DNA from: Nematopogon swammerdamellus | Taxonomy: Eukaryota > Arthropoda > Insecta > Lepidoptera > Adelidae | Assembly: GCA_946902875.1 (NCBI GenBank) | Contig: OX336337.1 | Span: 4,774,001 to 4,838,000, forward strand | Direction of reading: 5' to 3' | Length of the DNA stretch: 64,000 nucleotides | Shown: piece after piece, positions 11,601-26,600 of the stretch | Layout: every line of letters starts with the position of its first letter | Numbering within the stretch: the first letter of the stretch is position 1 | Made by a program: the position numbers and the translations under genes | Notes under the pieces: generated by a model | What the model was told of the DNA's origin: nothing | What the model saw: only the letters and a program-made list of their open reading frames with translations | Database searches by the model: none

Positions 11601-14600
11601 AACTTCCACATAGTGATGGAATCAACCAATACAATTGGAAAATATGTTACGATACGAGATTTTTTTGTCTTTTCATTATTTCGATTTCAGTGATTGAATA
11701 TTTCGCTTGACAAGATTAGGATGGTATTATGTAGGTAAAATTAGCATTAATTGTCTTTACCTTTATGAGAAGTCCTTTCTTCGCAGCTGCCTCCTTTGCG
11801 CTTTTCGTGAAATCTCCGAAAGTGGATTTGCTAACGTAAGTAAGATCATCGAAGGTGTTCTTGCTGACCCCGGCGGCAGTTTTACTCGCTTCCAGAGCGG
11901 ACTTTGATGCTTCGTGCATACTTTTAGATGCCTCTTCGGCGGCTTTTTTTGCGTGCAGTGTTAGCTGTTGAATATTAACAGGAGATTATTAATAATAATT
12001 TTAAAGAGACAATTTTAAAGGGACGGATAAAATTTTACGACGAACTATTGAACAATTTTGAAGTATCAATGTTTAAATTTTTATGTTCGTCGCGTACTTG
12101 GAAAACAATTAGCAGGCCGTGAATTGAGCATTTGGGGGAAAACTATTATCGTTTTCCTAATAAATAAAAAAAATCCTTGAAATATCGTATACTGAAAAGA
12201 TGAATTGAATTTTAAAGTTACAATTTACAGGGTATATTTCGCTATGAATTCTAAAACTTGAATCTACTAGTCAATACAATAATTCGGTACCAATATTTGT
12301 TCCCACTTTACACATTACAACATTCTATCTGTGTGTGTCTACTTTATGCAGTGGTAAAGCATCGTTGGTGACAGAGAGCTTCTAAATTCTAGGCAAGTCG
12401 AAGACATCACAACAAATATACTTATAAAATTTTGTGACATGTATAGAAATATACCTACTTCGACAATCTTGTTTAAAGTTCTAGAGATAGAAGTAGATAT
12501 TATATTTTAGTTAAGAAACAAGCAGTGTTTGGCGTAAAGCATTACATCATTACAGCGAAGTATGGCCCATTTTAATGCGATAATATCTAGAATGACCTCT
12601 AGTTTGTCGCAATGAAACTATAGATATACGTAATTTTATTGTCAGCATGCTTTTTCGTTCCAGTAACGAAATCTCTAAAAAAACCTAGCAAAAATGCAAT
12701 CATTAAGTCCAAAATATCAAGAATTCAAATGATTTCACATTACGTATATTCTGCGTAGACGGGAAACAAATTACCTTATTTTTGTGATCGAAGATCTTAG
12801 TATGGTAAAGATATTTTAACACAACATGAGATGGTCTTAAGGGCGAAAAAGTGCTTTCAAAGAGTTCTAGAATAATAGCTCTCATGCAACTTTTAAAGTT
12901 TCTTCTTTTACATAGTTTTTCGCTTACACCGTGTGGCATTTGGCGCATGCAGTGACACTTTTACAATGGAAATCGTAACGAGCAATATTTTCTTAGAAAT
13001 GAAATGGTTTGAGCAGAAACGAAAGCAGTTAAGATTGATGATAATAACTTATTTTTAACAGATCAATAGTTATTTTTCTGTTTCTGTTCAAGTATTGAGA
13101 ATATTGGAATAATAGAGAAGACAGATGCAAATTCAGTAGCAGCAAAATTTTAATAATCGAGTATGTATTTAGCGTTAAATTAATATATTGCCATTCCGTA
13201 CCGACATTTATATCGAGAAAAGGCGCTATTTCTAGATTGGGCTAATCGCTGGCCAACTCCACACCACCGTTTCATCGCCAGTGACGCCACCGCGTCAACT
13301 TTCAGCATGTCAACGGGGAGAGGAAGGAATCCCCTTCCCCGCGAACATATTCGGCTCGGTGTACTATCTGCCACGGCGCCACAGCCGCCATCGACGATTC
13401 GCCATCGCCCAACTCGACGCGAAAATATAATAATTTATACATTGTGTAATTTTTAAAATCTAAGCCTAGGCCTAAGCCTTGTTAACTTATTTTAGAAAAA
13501 TTGTGCGGTTAAACTGGAGCCCGCCCCATGTCGCGCCCCACGATCAGCGGTTACAAGGTTGTGTTGGACCTGCGCGATTTGTCCTTGCGTCGAGTTTTCC
13601 ATTTCACGAAGAGTCCGTATAGTAAGTCTGACTAAAGTCTAGAGGCCCGTTTGGCGGGTCGGCGGAGGAGGTGAGTCAGTGGGGTGGAATCGGTGGAGGG
13701 GAAATGTTCCGTCCCAGGACTAATCACAGGCATTCAGAAATGACGCTTTTTTCTCGATGTGAATATTGCTACGGAATCGTTCTGTTATACATTTAATCGA
13801 AATAACGCATACGATGTGCGATTTGGCTGATAGTGAATCGACCCACTGAATGCTACAAGGTGAGTGATAGTTGAGAGCATGTGTGTGGTAGAAGGTATGG
13901 GGGATCGATCCCCAGTCCGTACCTGCCCGAGAGGCGCAAATATTTTCTTATCCTCCGCCTCGTTTATCTTATCCTTCGTTTGTACTTTGAACTAAAAATA
14001 ATATAAAGGTAAAATTATAGCACACAATATAATAAACATAACAAAATATTATTTCTATTTTTTAGAGTTCCATTGGAACATTAATTTAAACAAATAATTA
14101 TCATTATACGTATTACTAAATTACACACTTTTCATCATGGTTTTCCTTTTTAAAATGAACTTGGCAAACGCTGATGTTGTTTGTGGATGGACAAAGTGAT
14201 GTTGCTTTGTTGAAGGCTGTCTCGGCTAACACATAATAATAATAACATGAAAGTCATTCACAGAACGTGTATGACTTTCGACATCATAAATTAATTTTCT
14301 ATTAGTTAAGTTGTCCAGTTGCCTTTCAAGTAAACCTCTTGTGTACGTACTCTGCCAGCGAATCGTTTCTGGCAAATCTCCACCTTGCACACACGCATAG
14401 TTTTATCTGCGTTGAATATGTCTTAATTAATCAAATTTTTGTCATATATTTACGTGTTGCTGTAGACATACCTTGTCCATATGAGCCAGTAAGCCGTCCT
14501 GACTGCTCTGACGCGTGGTCTCGCGGACTAGCTCCTTGGCTTGTGCCGCGATCTGCTCCAATAGTGAAGATTGCGATTCCTGTCGCGACACTCCGCTGCT

Positions 14601-17600
14601 TGCGCTCTGTGAGCAGAAAAACGACACTATACTCTCTCACAAGACTTGCAAACTTTGATAATTGGAATATTGATACTTCAAATTCAACAGCTCAATCACC
14701 AACATTACCAACATCAATATCATTATTATTATTAACACCACCGCCGTACACTCTTATAATCTTTATAATTATCTTCATTACCATCTTTACCATTGCTAGC
14801 ATATTCATTACCAACCTTACCTCAGTATGACTACAAATAATATTGCCATAATCACAACATTATCAACAGTACCATAATTACCCTTATCACTACTATCCAC
14901 ATCGCCCCCAGCACCATTACCGCCATTCTCCTCTTAATCATCAATGTCATAGAATCCCTCATCAGCACTACCACCATCGTCATTAACATCATCATCATAC
15001 AAATCAACACCATTATCAACATCATCATCACAATCACCTTGGGCTGCGCCTGCGGCGACTGCGAGTACTGGCTTGGTGTGAGCGCGCGGTCCGACTCGCT
15101 CGTGCTGTCGGGATGAGTGCGGTGGATCACGGTTTTGGGTGTCGTAGTCGAGTTAGAGTCGGACTCCTTGTCGTACCCGCTGCCGCTATCAGTATCCTGT
15201 ACAGTGAGCTAAATTCAATTCAAAGCGGCATTTATTTAAAAATGGGCAACAAAACAAATACCCTCCCAACCATCATCACATTGACTGACTGCTGATTTGG
15301 GACAAGACTACAATATATGTACATCAGAGTTCCACAAATCTGACGAAAATTGGTCAATAGGAAATTGAGTCCAAAGCGTCCAGGTGTAGATGTATCTAAA
15401 TAAAACTTAGTGACAACTACCGTATGAATGATCAATGAATAATACACGATTTGATTGTTCTATTGACCAATCAAGACGGTCAGGGTGACAAGGCTAGCAG
15501 AAAGGCCTTTACATAATTAACGTGCATAAAATTAATTTAATAAAAGGACAACACATGAAAAATGTCCAGCAGCGAACATCAATAAGTCACAGGTGTAGAA
15601 TAAGAAAAAACGAATAGCTTACACTCTTCTTCACGACCGGGCTGTCAGCGTCATTAGCATCATGGGCTGGCGCCCTCTCCTGAGGCATATTGTCTTCACT
15701 CAGGTCGCTATGCTCGGAACTGGAGCCCGAGGGGGTAGGAGAAGGCGACGTGGAGGTCCTACCTTGGGGAGAAGCTATTTCTCCGCCAGGGTACAGTAAC
15801 GCGGAAGGCGGGCTGTATACTGTTCTAGGGTCCAGAGATGAGGAGAGAGTCATAGGCACTTGGACTGCAGCGCTGTAGGTCTCGCCTGTGATGTGTTGCT
15901 GATATCCTGCGTTGCCCGCGCCTGAGACAAATTTTACCTATAATTTAATTTCGGGGATTGCTTGGTGAGTTACAAACTCGATCAATAACTGCCGATATCG
16001 ATATTAGGAATTAAGTTGAGAGTTAAAATAATAAGCATAAGTATCGCCACCGTTCTAAAATGCCGCCACGTGCGCACGCTCCTACCTACCACTAATATTC
16101 TACTACTGCGACAGACTTGTGCGAAGTTCAGAGCCTTTTACATTTGTGGCCGTAGAAATACTCTATGAGCTGTGGAAAGTCAGACGTTTTCAGTTCAACG
16201 ATCAGAGACTTCAACGTTGGGACTATATTATGTATCCTTGTGGGAATTTACTATTAATGTTCTAGAATGCACTCGTGGGTGGTCCTTCATCCCATCTTCC
16301 CTGCCAAGTCTAGAAACATCTGCCAGTCGATTTATTATAAACAACTCGATGATTACGATTTCCGAACCAATGTCAGTATGTTAACAGTGCTTTGATTGAG
16401 TGAAGATTACTACAGCTGTTGTTAAAAGTGTGAATGTGAAAATTGCTTACCGGGAGATAAGTCTGAGGACACCATCTCGGATACAAAGTCGCTGAGTGAC
16501 GAGTATGAGGAGCTAGTGCTCTCCGCTGCCTCGGAGTCTGATCCACTCTCGTCTAAAATCCAAATACAGTAGTTAAATCTTGCCGTCATAGTGTTTAGAT
16601 ATTGTTCTAATTTAACAAAATTTACATACATCCTCGAAAATGGAAACCAAATTTGCAAATTTTGTTCACAACAACAAACTTCATATAAATGAGGATAGAA
16701 CTATGAGTCCTATCAGATGAAAATGACACACAGGTAACAATACATACATACATCAATAGCGCTACGTCTGTTTCCCAGTGGGGTAGGTAGAGAAAACGGA
16801 TCTCCACGTGCCACAATCCTGACACACCTCTGCCCCCTCTTCCACTCTCATATGTTCTTCATATATGCTCGTCGGTTACGGGTTCTACGCACTTGACCCT
16901 TTTTGAGCACATGCCCGATCTGGTCTAGGCACATTCGCTCCATAAATTTCATTCGTTATCATTCACTCTTCCAACACGACCAAACCACCAAAACATTCCT
17001 TCCTAGGTAAAGTAAACAGGTAACAATGTGACGTAAAAAGCCATAAGTACACTTTGGAACATTACCTGTGGGTTGGTTCTCCTGTCTCTGCAACGACCTC
17101 AAAGCCCCATTCAACGAACTACCGTCGTCCCAAACAGCAAACCTGATGGGGTTTAGCGTATCCGAATACCACTTGGGCTTATCTCCGATTTGATGAGGGT
17201 CGAATACTCCCGTCTGCACTCTCAGGAAGGCCACGTTGCATGGAGTAAGCGACCATTCGGCTAGGAACTCCACAGCCTGGAAAGGAAGAGTAATATTAAA
17301 ATGAAGGCACTTACGCTTTCCTACTGCATAAAAATGCTATGTCCGTTCGTGGAACATAGTACTAATGGAGATGTTTTGTGTTTTACAGAACTTAGCTTTA
17401 ATGCTCTGATGTCATAGAAATACTTGAAAGTTATAAGCTCCAGCTATAACTTTTTCTGGCATAATAATTTACTCCACCTTACTGACCCTTGAAAGACCGT
17501 TGAAACATTTGAACTTAGGCATATTAGGAAAATGGCTGTTATGTAAAATATTCTTCTTTATAAAGAAAGACATGTTTTGTAGAATTACCTGCGTCCTGAC

Positions 17601-20600
17601 GAATCGATTAAGGAAAGTGGTCGTTCGAGGCCTTGACCGCAGGAAGCTGTTAATCTGGAAGGCTACCACAGGCCGGGGGTACAGCCTGAGGGTCCTCGTG
17701 TGCTCCATAAAATTCGCTAGGATGTTCTGTGAGTTGAAAAATCGTACCTGCAACAAAAGTAACCAATATTATAGGCAAATCATATATTCTTTACTGCGAA
17801 TTCCACGTGCACCATGCATGCACGTTCCGTGGCCTAGAGTTATACATAAGGCATTCTACCACACTCGTTATCGTCTATAAAGGTGTGTTCCGCGGGTATG
17901 CGTGGTATTGGCGGATACCGAATCATGGCGATGAGATAAGGAACTTCCCGCCCCCCATTAAAGTTCTTCAAAGAAGCGGCCACAGTGGTATCGATAGAAT
18001 AAACTCAATATTCTAACAATGTTTGCTTCTTAACGATCGTAGGTAATTGTCATAACAAGGGGTGTGTTTTAGACAGATTAGAATTTAGTCAGAGGTGGAA
18101 AGTATCAATGTTCTACGTACGTAACGTGGATGCTTGACAGTTATCTTGTCCTTATATTTTTCTGAAGCTCCCGCTCGGTCGGCAATTAACCCGAGTTCTT
18201 GCAGCAAAACAGCGATTACTCGACTTATATCTCTATTGTCCGAATACAGCGTGATGATATATGTATGTAGAAGCATGTCTCACCATGGCGACCCTGGTCG
18301 CGACATCAACAGAATCGACATCATTGCCGTATATGAAGGGATTGAATGGCTGGGCTTGTTGGCCCGCGCTGGAGGCGCGCGGCTGATGGCCGGCGCTCAT
18401 GGCACCGATACTGCTGGTGCTGGATACAGACATCCTTCGGCTCTCCGGAGTGCTGCTGATCGACGTCACCGTGTGTGAGTGCTCGGACGACTTGTGATGC
18501 ACCGATTGGACCCTTGAGATAAATTAACATTTTCATGCTTAAGAGGATCGTGATGGATCGCATTGACTTTGGGGAGGAATTGGTGAGCAGGGGCACGTTC
18601 CAGTTCTTACAGGTTCTGTAAAAATATCTAAATACAGACACGATTATGCTGCATTGTCACTATAGTGGGGTAGGCAACATCGCTTGAAAATCATTGTGAA
18701 TCCTTGGCAATTTGCTTTGCATTTAACCGGGTTTCGCACAAATCGCTTTTGGGCAAGCTGCCGGCGCGGCGACTTTCGTCTGCCTTATGTGACTGGGATC
18801 TCGACTTCCTACATACAAGGGCGTAAACGTTAGGTGCTAGTATAGTTGCTTGTCGGACGCTATGTCAGTGAATGCCGGTGTACCTCAGGGATCAGGATGG
18901 GTTTTCGCCCACACTTTTCTTCTGCATATCAATTATATGAATGGCCACATATACATTAATTGTTATGCGTACGACAGTACAGCACACGGATCCTACATCA
19001 GTCACCCTTCAGTCAGACGGGATGTTGTGGATGATAAGAGGCAAAGCCTTGTTTGTGTCTAAACTCCGGTATATTTTTTCCAATTGGGGCTAGCCGCCGG
19101 CCGTAGCAATTTGGTTGAGTTCAACCACAAAACAAAATATTGGTTGCTTTCTGAGAAAACTAATCTTTAAAATTCTGTGGGTTCAATCGTATATTTATAG
19201 TTCAACACTTCCAAGACACAAGTGTACGCGTTCAGTGCGAAGAGAGAAAAAACCACCTGCCCAGCAGTTACTAGTTGTGCCTGTGAGGTGAAAGTGGAGC
19301 GGCAAAGATCTAATTAAGATCGTCAAACGAGTTAGGTATACATACATACATACCACACGCTGTATCCCGAGAATCGGGGTGACCAGATTAATCGGTGTCG
19401 TGCTGCAGGGACTTTGTAAGTTACAGCACAACAATCGTGGTGGTCGGCACCACGATTAGCAAAGTATTCCGACAAGATTAATTATCAAGCAGCCAGTAAG
19501 GGACGGAGACCCACCTACTGCATGACTCGTTGGAAGGACGATACCTAGGGTGGTGGCTAGTTTGTCGCCTTTTACGAATGCACGGGGAGAGATGCAGTGG
19601 GGCTATTATTTTTAAGTACCGGCTCCACACGGTACTCACCACAGAAGAGGTACCGTGTATCTCTCTTATACCGTTGTTGTTGGATCCAATATTGGCAATC
19701 CATATATGAATGTGTTTTGAGGGCAAAATTAGGGGATGGAAAGTTATCCACCAATGATGCTACTTACTTGAGCGTCGCGCCGCCCACGCTGTCTCGCCTG
19801 GAAGGCAGCAGGGGTTGCTGGCCCGCCATACTGTTGGCTGCCAAGTTGTTCAGCGCCTGCGCATTCATGTTTCGTTGGTTTTAATCGTCTAACCTTGGTG
19901 CATATCATTGCTTTACTTCTATCACCGAGGTTTTGGTTGAGTTCGAACTCTTATGTTTTCAGTTGATCGTTGTCTTGTTTACTTTAAGACAAACGAAAGA
20001 GTCTTCCATCGTGGGAATACTTCAAATTGTTATCATAGTTGATGCCGCGTTCCCACGCTGGAGAGCCAAGCGCTGCTGGAAAAAATACGGTGCCAATATA
20101 GCGGCAAATATTATTTAGTTTTAAAACTTACTCTTTCCAAAACCTCGGCGAATGAAAAAGTCACGAAAGCAGTTATTTTTTTTACAAGAAAATTGGAATT
20201 AATGAATTTACAAGTTTTATTTTCACTACAATTATTGCATGTAAGTTAAATTTCTAAATATAAGAAAATGTACGTAACTATGTCTTTATATACGAGTATA
20301 TAGCCAGGCTACCAAATTATTATTTATATAATCAGATTATGGTCAATATGTGATCAATTTGAAGAATTAAACAGAAGTGTGAATTAATTGTCTGATTATA
20401 GTCCAATAAATTTCTATGTAACGTAATTATTTGAGCAAATTGCTGGTTACGGTTACAGCAAATAACGGTTTTAAGTGTTAATTTTTTTTTTAATAGACAA
20501 ACCTTGTTTACTTTTACAACACTTCAGTAACTACAAATACACTTTGTAAATTTTTGTGTGATCAATGTACACACACGACAACAAAAATCACACACAATTT

Positions 20601-23600
20601 AAGACAAATCACAAAAGCGACAATATTTGAAATATGTACAATCAAATATAAATATATACAGCAAGCGTGCGTCTGTATTTAATCACAAAAATATCTGAGA
20701 CTTTACAAATTTTCAACACATCATGCTATACAGAAAATGTATCTCCCACCTATAAGACAAAACGTTAATTAGTCCACCACGCTCAAAGGGGCCCGTTCAC
20801 ACTGATATAGCTAAGTGTGTAAACAAAAAGAAAGGGGCTTAGGATGAGCAGGAAAAGGACGATATCATTAAATGCAGACTTCTGAATTTACCTATTTGTC
20901 TCCCTGCAATTCCAAATCCGCTGGTTCTATTTCGATCAGGGGTCGACCGGGAAAAACTCACACGTTCGCTCACACAAAAACCCGAGGATTTCAACCAATA
21001 GCCGTGTCGGACGCATTACCTCATTGGTTGACATCGAGCATTTGGGTTTGCGACAGTGTAAATTGTTCCCGGGCATTCAGGTAATACTTCATTCTTTTAT
21101 AAATACTTTCATTCTTAATTTTTTTGGGTCTGTCGCATCCGTCAGCGTTTAGTGAATCCGCTGGCTAAGAGTTATAGGAGAAACATTTAATTCACTACTG
21201 CACCCTTCTGCTTGTGAACTCGCATTAAAATAAGAAATTTCTCGTTTTGTCCCAAAGGTGGATCCAACGGTGAGCACTTAAGTTTAAGTTGATCATGAAA
21301 CATGAGAATGGCTGAAGAATGAACACGTACGTATGTGTCTCCTATGAAACGAACTCAAGCCTCAAGTGCCCAGGCCGCAAGTTGCAGTAAGTAACCCTTA
21401 AGAGTACAACCAAAAAAATGGCAAAGTGTAAAAGATGTTGGTATATTTACACCAGATCCCGCCTGTCCCATAAGATGCATGGCCTAATGAAGACAAGAGA
21501 AGAAGGAAAGTGAAGGTGCTGTATTAAAACATGTAAAAAATTTTAGATTTGTTTTCCTTAGAATACACACATTTTCAAATTTTTTTTCTTTCTTGTATTT
21601 TCTTCACAAAATCTACTCTTTTTAGAGGGTCAATTATATTGTCAGTGTGTAAAATGTGTGTATTAAAAATAAGACACTGATATAAAATATTAAATCGTTA
21701 TGATATAGGTAGTAGCAAATTTGAAAAGACAAGAAGAGTCGGTAAGGACCGTGTCGCTTAAGTTAAGATTAATTTGCACGGAAACAGCTTCTCACTCGTT
21801 TCCGACGAAAAAGCTGCCCGTTGCCAAAGCCGCATGTTCGTTTCACACGGCACGAGTTTTGGAGACTCAGCATATTCTTCTGCGGAACTGATGAGAGGCC
21901 GTTCGTGTAAATCAGTCTCTAGTCCAGTTCTTCAACCGAATTCTCAAATATAACAAGACAGACATGTGTATTGTAAATTGGCTTTTATATGTAAGTAAAG
22001 AATAATCAAATTTGTTCGCACATATGCATGTATGTAAAGATTCAGCAAAAAAGAATTTAATGGCACAACACGCAGAGGGCACATCGAGACGGAATGCGGA
22101 ATGCAGAAGGTGTACATCGTCAATGAGAGCTGGCTTACTTGTTTGAGATGGTTCTTGAGGACGGTGCCCTCGGGCTCCGGGAGCGGCGGGAGCTCCTGGT
22201 CCTGACCAGAGGGAGTCACCAGCTTGGTCGCGTCCAGATCCACCAGCCATACGTCGTCTGGCAACCTGGTGAACGGGAAGTTTGTTTATAACTTCGATAC
22301 TCTCCAGGTCATTCGTGAGGAATGGAAACTAACGCTCTACTCTACAATGCATATGTCTTCTCTTTGTATTTCCCTCTATATAACCGCCAAGAAGCTGAAC
22401 TATCACCTCCTCGCAGGTGAAATTGCTATACCTCATTAAACGTCGGACTTAGGCAGAAAATATGGTCACTGAAAAATTTGTTTTAAAAACCCTATCACAA
22501 GTATTTGACCAAAGAATTAATTACCTTGGTGCAGTATCTTTGCTGTTCCCAGAAGGTACCTATCTCTTGCATTGATCTAAGTACTATTAGGTCAGGCGCA
22601 CTCCGCACTTTAGGCATGAAGCTGTAAGTACATCGGCGGGCCCGGCTTGACGGGCCAATTCAATGAAACGTGCCGAGTCAGAAGAGATATAGTTACGCGA
22701 TAGAAAGAGAAGCGTGTTAGGTGCATATAATTTTAGGCAAGCAGCGCTGTGCGAGCTGAATTGCGCTTTATTGCGTCGATGCAAGAGAAGATATTTATTT
22801 GTGTGTCTTGTGTGTGATATTTATCTGTGTAGAGTGATCCTTCTGTACGTTAGTATCATAAATGTATTCTGTGGTACTATATTTAACCTTTCTCATACAT
22901 CACTTCGAAAAAAACCTACCAGCGACCAAATTAACTAATAAGCTGAGTTCACAATGACTGATGTTTGTGTTATATGGCGAGTGAGGAGCGTTTGCGATTT
23001 ATTTCATAGCATGAGACGGCTTATAATGTGATCCTTCGAATGTTCTTGTGATGAAAATTGAATGCGAAGGCGCGCACAATTGTTTACCAGCAGATAACGC
23101 GTTTCATCGCGCTACAGCGCCGCTAGACTCAATCCAGCCAGCGCAGCGTCGTGCAACTCCGTAGGGACGTCTGCTCCCTAAGTGTGTTCTATCTATCGTC
23201 TATTTAACGGGGAGTGTTCGGAGGAGCTGTTTAACGCGATTCCGTCGTCCCCATTCTACCTCCGCACTACGCGTACTGGGCAGGGGATGCACCCCTATAC
23301 AATCGACCTACCGAGGATGCGCACCAACCGGTTCTGTAGGTCTTTTATTCACAGAACCGGGAAAATGTGGAACGCACTCCCTGCTTATCTATTTCCTCCC
23401 AAGTACAGCTTGGGGTTTTTCAAAAGGGGCGTGAAGAGGCTCCTGTCAGGCCGGCATGGCATTCGCAATCCCCGTGCATCACCATCACCAGAATGTCCAT
23501 GGACATCGTAAGTCACCTACTCGTAAGTGAAACGATGCAACATGTCGCGCTTTCTATAAAAAGAAATGGCCTCTTCCAGTATTTAGTTCGGTGATCAAGA

Positions 23601-26600
23601 GATCGCCAGTCTCAAGACATCAGTACAAGATCACTCAATTTCAAAAACATCTCCCTCTGTGTTCTTGCATCAAATTATTTCTTTTTACATCAAAACCGAA
23701 GAAGAAGCCAAAGAAAGAGAACTCACTTGAAGTTCTTCTTGTAGAGCAGGAAATTTAAAAAACATCTCCCTCTGTGTTCTTGAACCAAAATAAAATGGAT
23801 TTTTACATTAAAACCCAAGAGCCAACGAAATAGAGCTCGCATGAAGCTCTTCTTGTAGAGCAGGAAATTTCAAAAACATCTCCCTCTGTGTTCTTGAACC
23901 AAAATATAATGTCTTTTTACATCAAAACCCAAGAGTCAACGAAATAGAGCTCGCATGAAGTTCTTCTTGTAGATCAGGAAATTCCAATAACATCTCCCTC
24001 CGTGTTCTTGGACCAAAATATTATGTCTTTTTACATCAAAACCCAAGAGTCAACGAAATAGAGCTCGCATGAAGTTCTTCTTGTAGATCAGGAAATACCA
24101 AAAACATCTCCCTCTGTGTCCTTGAACCAAAATATGTCTTTTTACATCAAAACCCAAGAGCCAACGAAATAGAGCTCGCATGAAGTTCTTCTTGTAGATC
24201 AGGAAATACCAAAAACATCTCCCTCTGTGTCCTTGAACCAAAATATGTCTTTTTACATCAAAACCCAAGAGCCAACGAAAGTGAACTTACTTGAAGTTTT
24301 TCTTGTAGAGCAGGAAGCTGGCCGGAATGCCGATGAGGTACGGAGTGGGAGCCAGCAGGAGCTGCTCCGCGCAGCTCATGCACGTCGGCAGCAGCGGTAT
24401 GGCGGGGAACATGTACTCGAGCGGATACAGCATCGCGACCATCGCCATCACCGACATCGACAGCGCGTTGTAGTCCCGTGACTGCAGCACCACTTTGTTC
24501 TCCAGGAGGATCAGCGTGAGGACCTTCAAGCACGTGTCGACGCCTGGAATGAAATCCTTAGTTGTGCGAAAGGAGTTTATTATTTTACTAGCCTGAATGA
24601 AAAACATTGATCATATTTGTATATACTGTCAAATCATGGTATTCACCATCTTCTTTATTTCTTGGAAATTCACTTTCCCTTACTAGGTTTAATTGTAGCC
24701 GACTGAGTTGATACCACCTTACTGGATGTAAGATGGCTGGCTAAGGATGGCTGTGTTCTCCTTCTAGTATCAATCAATCAAGCAATCCAGGTAAGTCTCC
24801 GGTATGACACCTACCTTCTCGGAGGTGATATTGACTGGCATATGGTTTGGCCCTTCTGAATAAGACACTCCTACCCGATTACATTAAAAACTATTGTTAA
24901 ACAAGACGCATGTCATTTTCTTTAGGTTTAAGGTGTATTAGGTAATGGAATCGAAGCTACATTTGGAGAGGTGTATGTCCAGCAGGAGACGCTGATACGC
25001 TGACTGACTGGCTGACTGACATTACTATTAAAGCTTACTTCATTTGGACTTCGTTTGCGGAACATTGCAAATAGGTAAGTGGATAGTATCTAGTTCAGGA
25101 GGCAGTGATGGAAAAGCGTGTATGAAAATCTGAAACAAAAAAATGTTTTGTCTGTAAAGTCGGTTTACGGACGATAGTTTTACGTGATAACGTCAATTTC
25201 TGCTGCCCTGGTACTTTAGAACCAGAGAGATAAATGTGTACAAGCCGACGCTTGGGCCGATTGTGCCTCTCTATCGCTTGTTACGCGCTCCCGCTTGCAC
25301 ACACAGGCTCAAATGGAACGTGACACTTTTTCGTGCGTGCAGCCGGTGTTCATCAATTTATAAGACGTGACGTTATTACGTCAAAAAATTTTGACTTGTA
25401 CCTTTTTTTGACGTAAGGACTAAAGATGGAACTTACACTGAGTGTCTCAAACATAAGAATGGTCTTGAAACTTCCAAGAATTCCAATCGTATTATTTACA
25501 ATGCCTTTTTGCCGATTATTCCTCAAACGATTTCTGACTGACCTAATGATTTTGACGGACAGAATTTACCTAAAAGTTCAAGAGGCAGATGAAGAGGGAA
25601 GTCGACCAAGGCGAATCGTGTGTGGTCAGGGAGTGCGAAGGTCAGCGGCGCGTGCACAGTGGGCGAGAGGACCTCCATCTCTATCTTGGTCTTGCCGGGG
25701 ATAGGCACTGGAGCCGACAGCAGCCGCAGTATCCACGTCTCGATCTCCTTGATGTCGTGGAGGACTATACTCGGCGTGTTGTCGTAGGCCTGGCCCGTCA
25801 ACACTGACCATACCGTATCTCTGGAAATGAGAAAAGCTTTTATATTCCACCGCTCGGCGCCGACCATGGTTGACCTCCTAATTTAGAGACGTGGGTAGTT
25901 CGTACTTTCTCCGCCAGATATTATGTTTGTCGGCAGAACAGATCGTCGCTTACTAATCAGGATTCTGGACTTCAGTACCATAAATATTCATAATGATACT
26001 GATACCTATAATGGTATCCCAAAAATTGGGGTAAGCAGAGTAATCGGTGTTGCGCTGCAAGAACTCTTATAATTTTCAGCACAACACCGACCACCACGCT
26101 TAAGTAAGTATTAGGACTATTATAACGATTAAGCATCAAGTAAGGCACGAAGACCCACCTGCTGCATGACTTGGTTGAAGGACCGCGTCACCTCACACTG
26201 TGGCTAGCCTATCGCGCTTTAGCATGGCATCTTGTCCTTATCCTTTAGTAGCCTTTTGCGACGTGCACGGGGAGAGATGCAGTGGGGCTATTATTTTTAA
26301 GTGCCGGCCCCACACGGTACGAATATAATAACTTTTGAGATGTATTTAAGATCGCGGCAACTAAAATGATCCGCACATTATCCCCCATACTTATTGTTTG
26401 GACTTACCTAAATATTTGTCTGGAGGCGCCGACGCGCCGGGGACTGGAAGACTCGTTGCAGGCATCGATCAGCTTTTTAAGGATAAAGAGGCACTCGCGG
26501 AATATCGAGAAGAAAGGGTGGTGGGACAGCAAGCAGAGGGACGTCAGTGAGTGGTTCCGGACCCGCTGTGGACACAAACAAAAATATGCACCTTAAAGCC

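Noticed and set aside
14852..15130. Methionine/valine-rich minus-strand ORF, partly overlapping exon 15
   Set aside because: Beyond the exon it is only reading through a degenerate triplet tract after the splice donor at 15037.
24050..24268. Protein with two 37-residue repeats
   Set aside because: It is translation of the intronic tandem array. It has no start context, and the repeated peptide is the duplicated end of exon 7.
23640..24291. CRISPR-like array of regular repeats
   Set aside because: The units are 111-114 bp contiguous tandem repeats without unique spacers, in a eukaryotic intron, and derive from the neighbouring exon.
26366..26596. Plus-strand ORF over Rab3-GEF exon 5
   Set aside because: Shadow of the conserved minus-strand exon.
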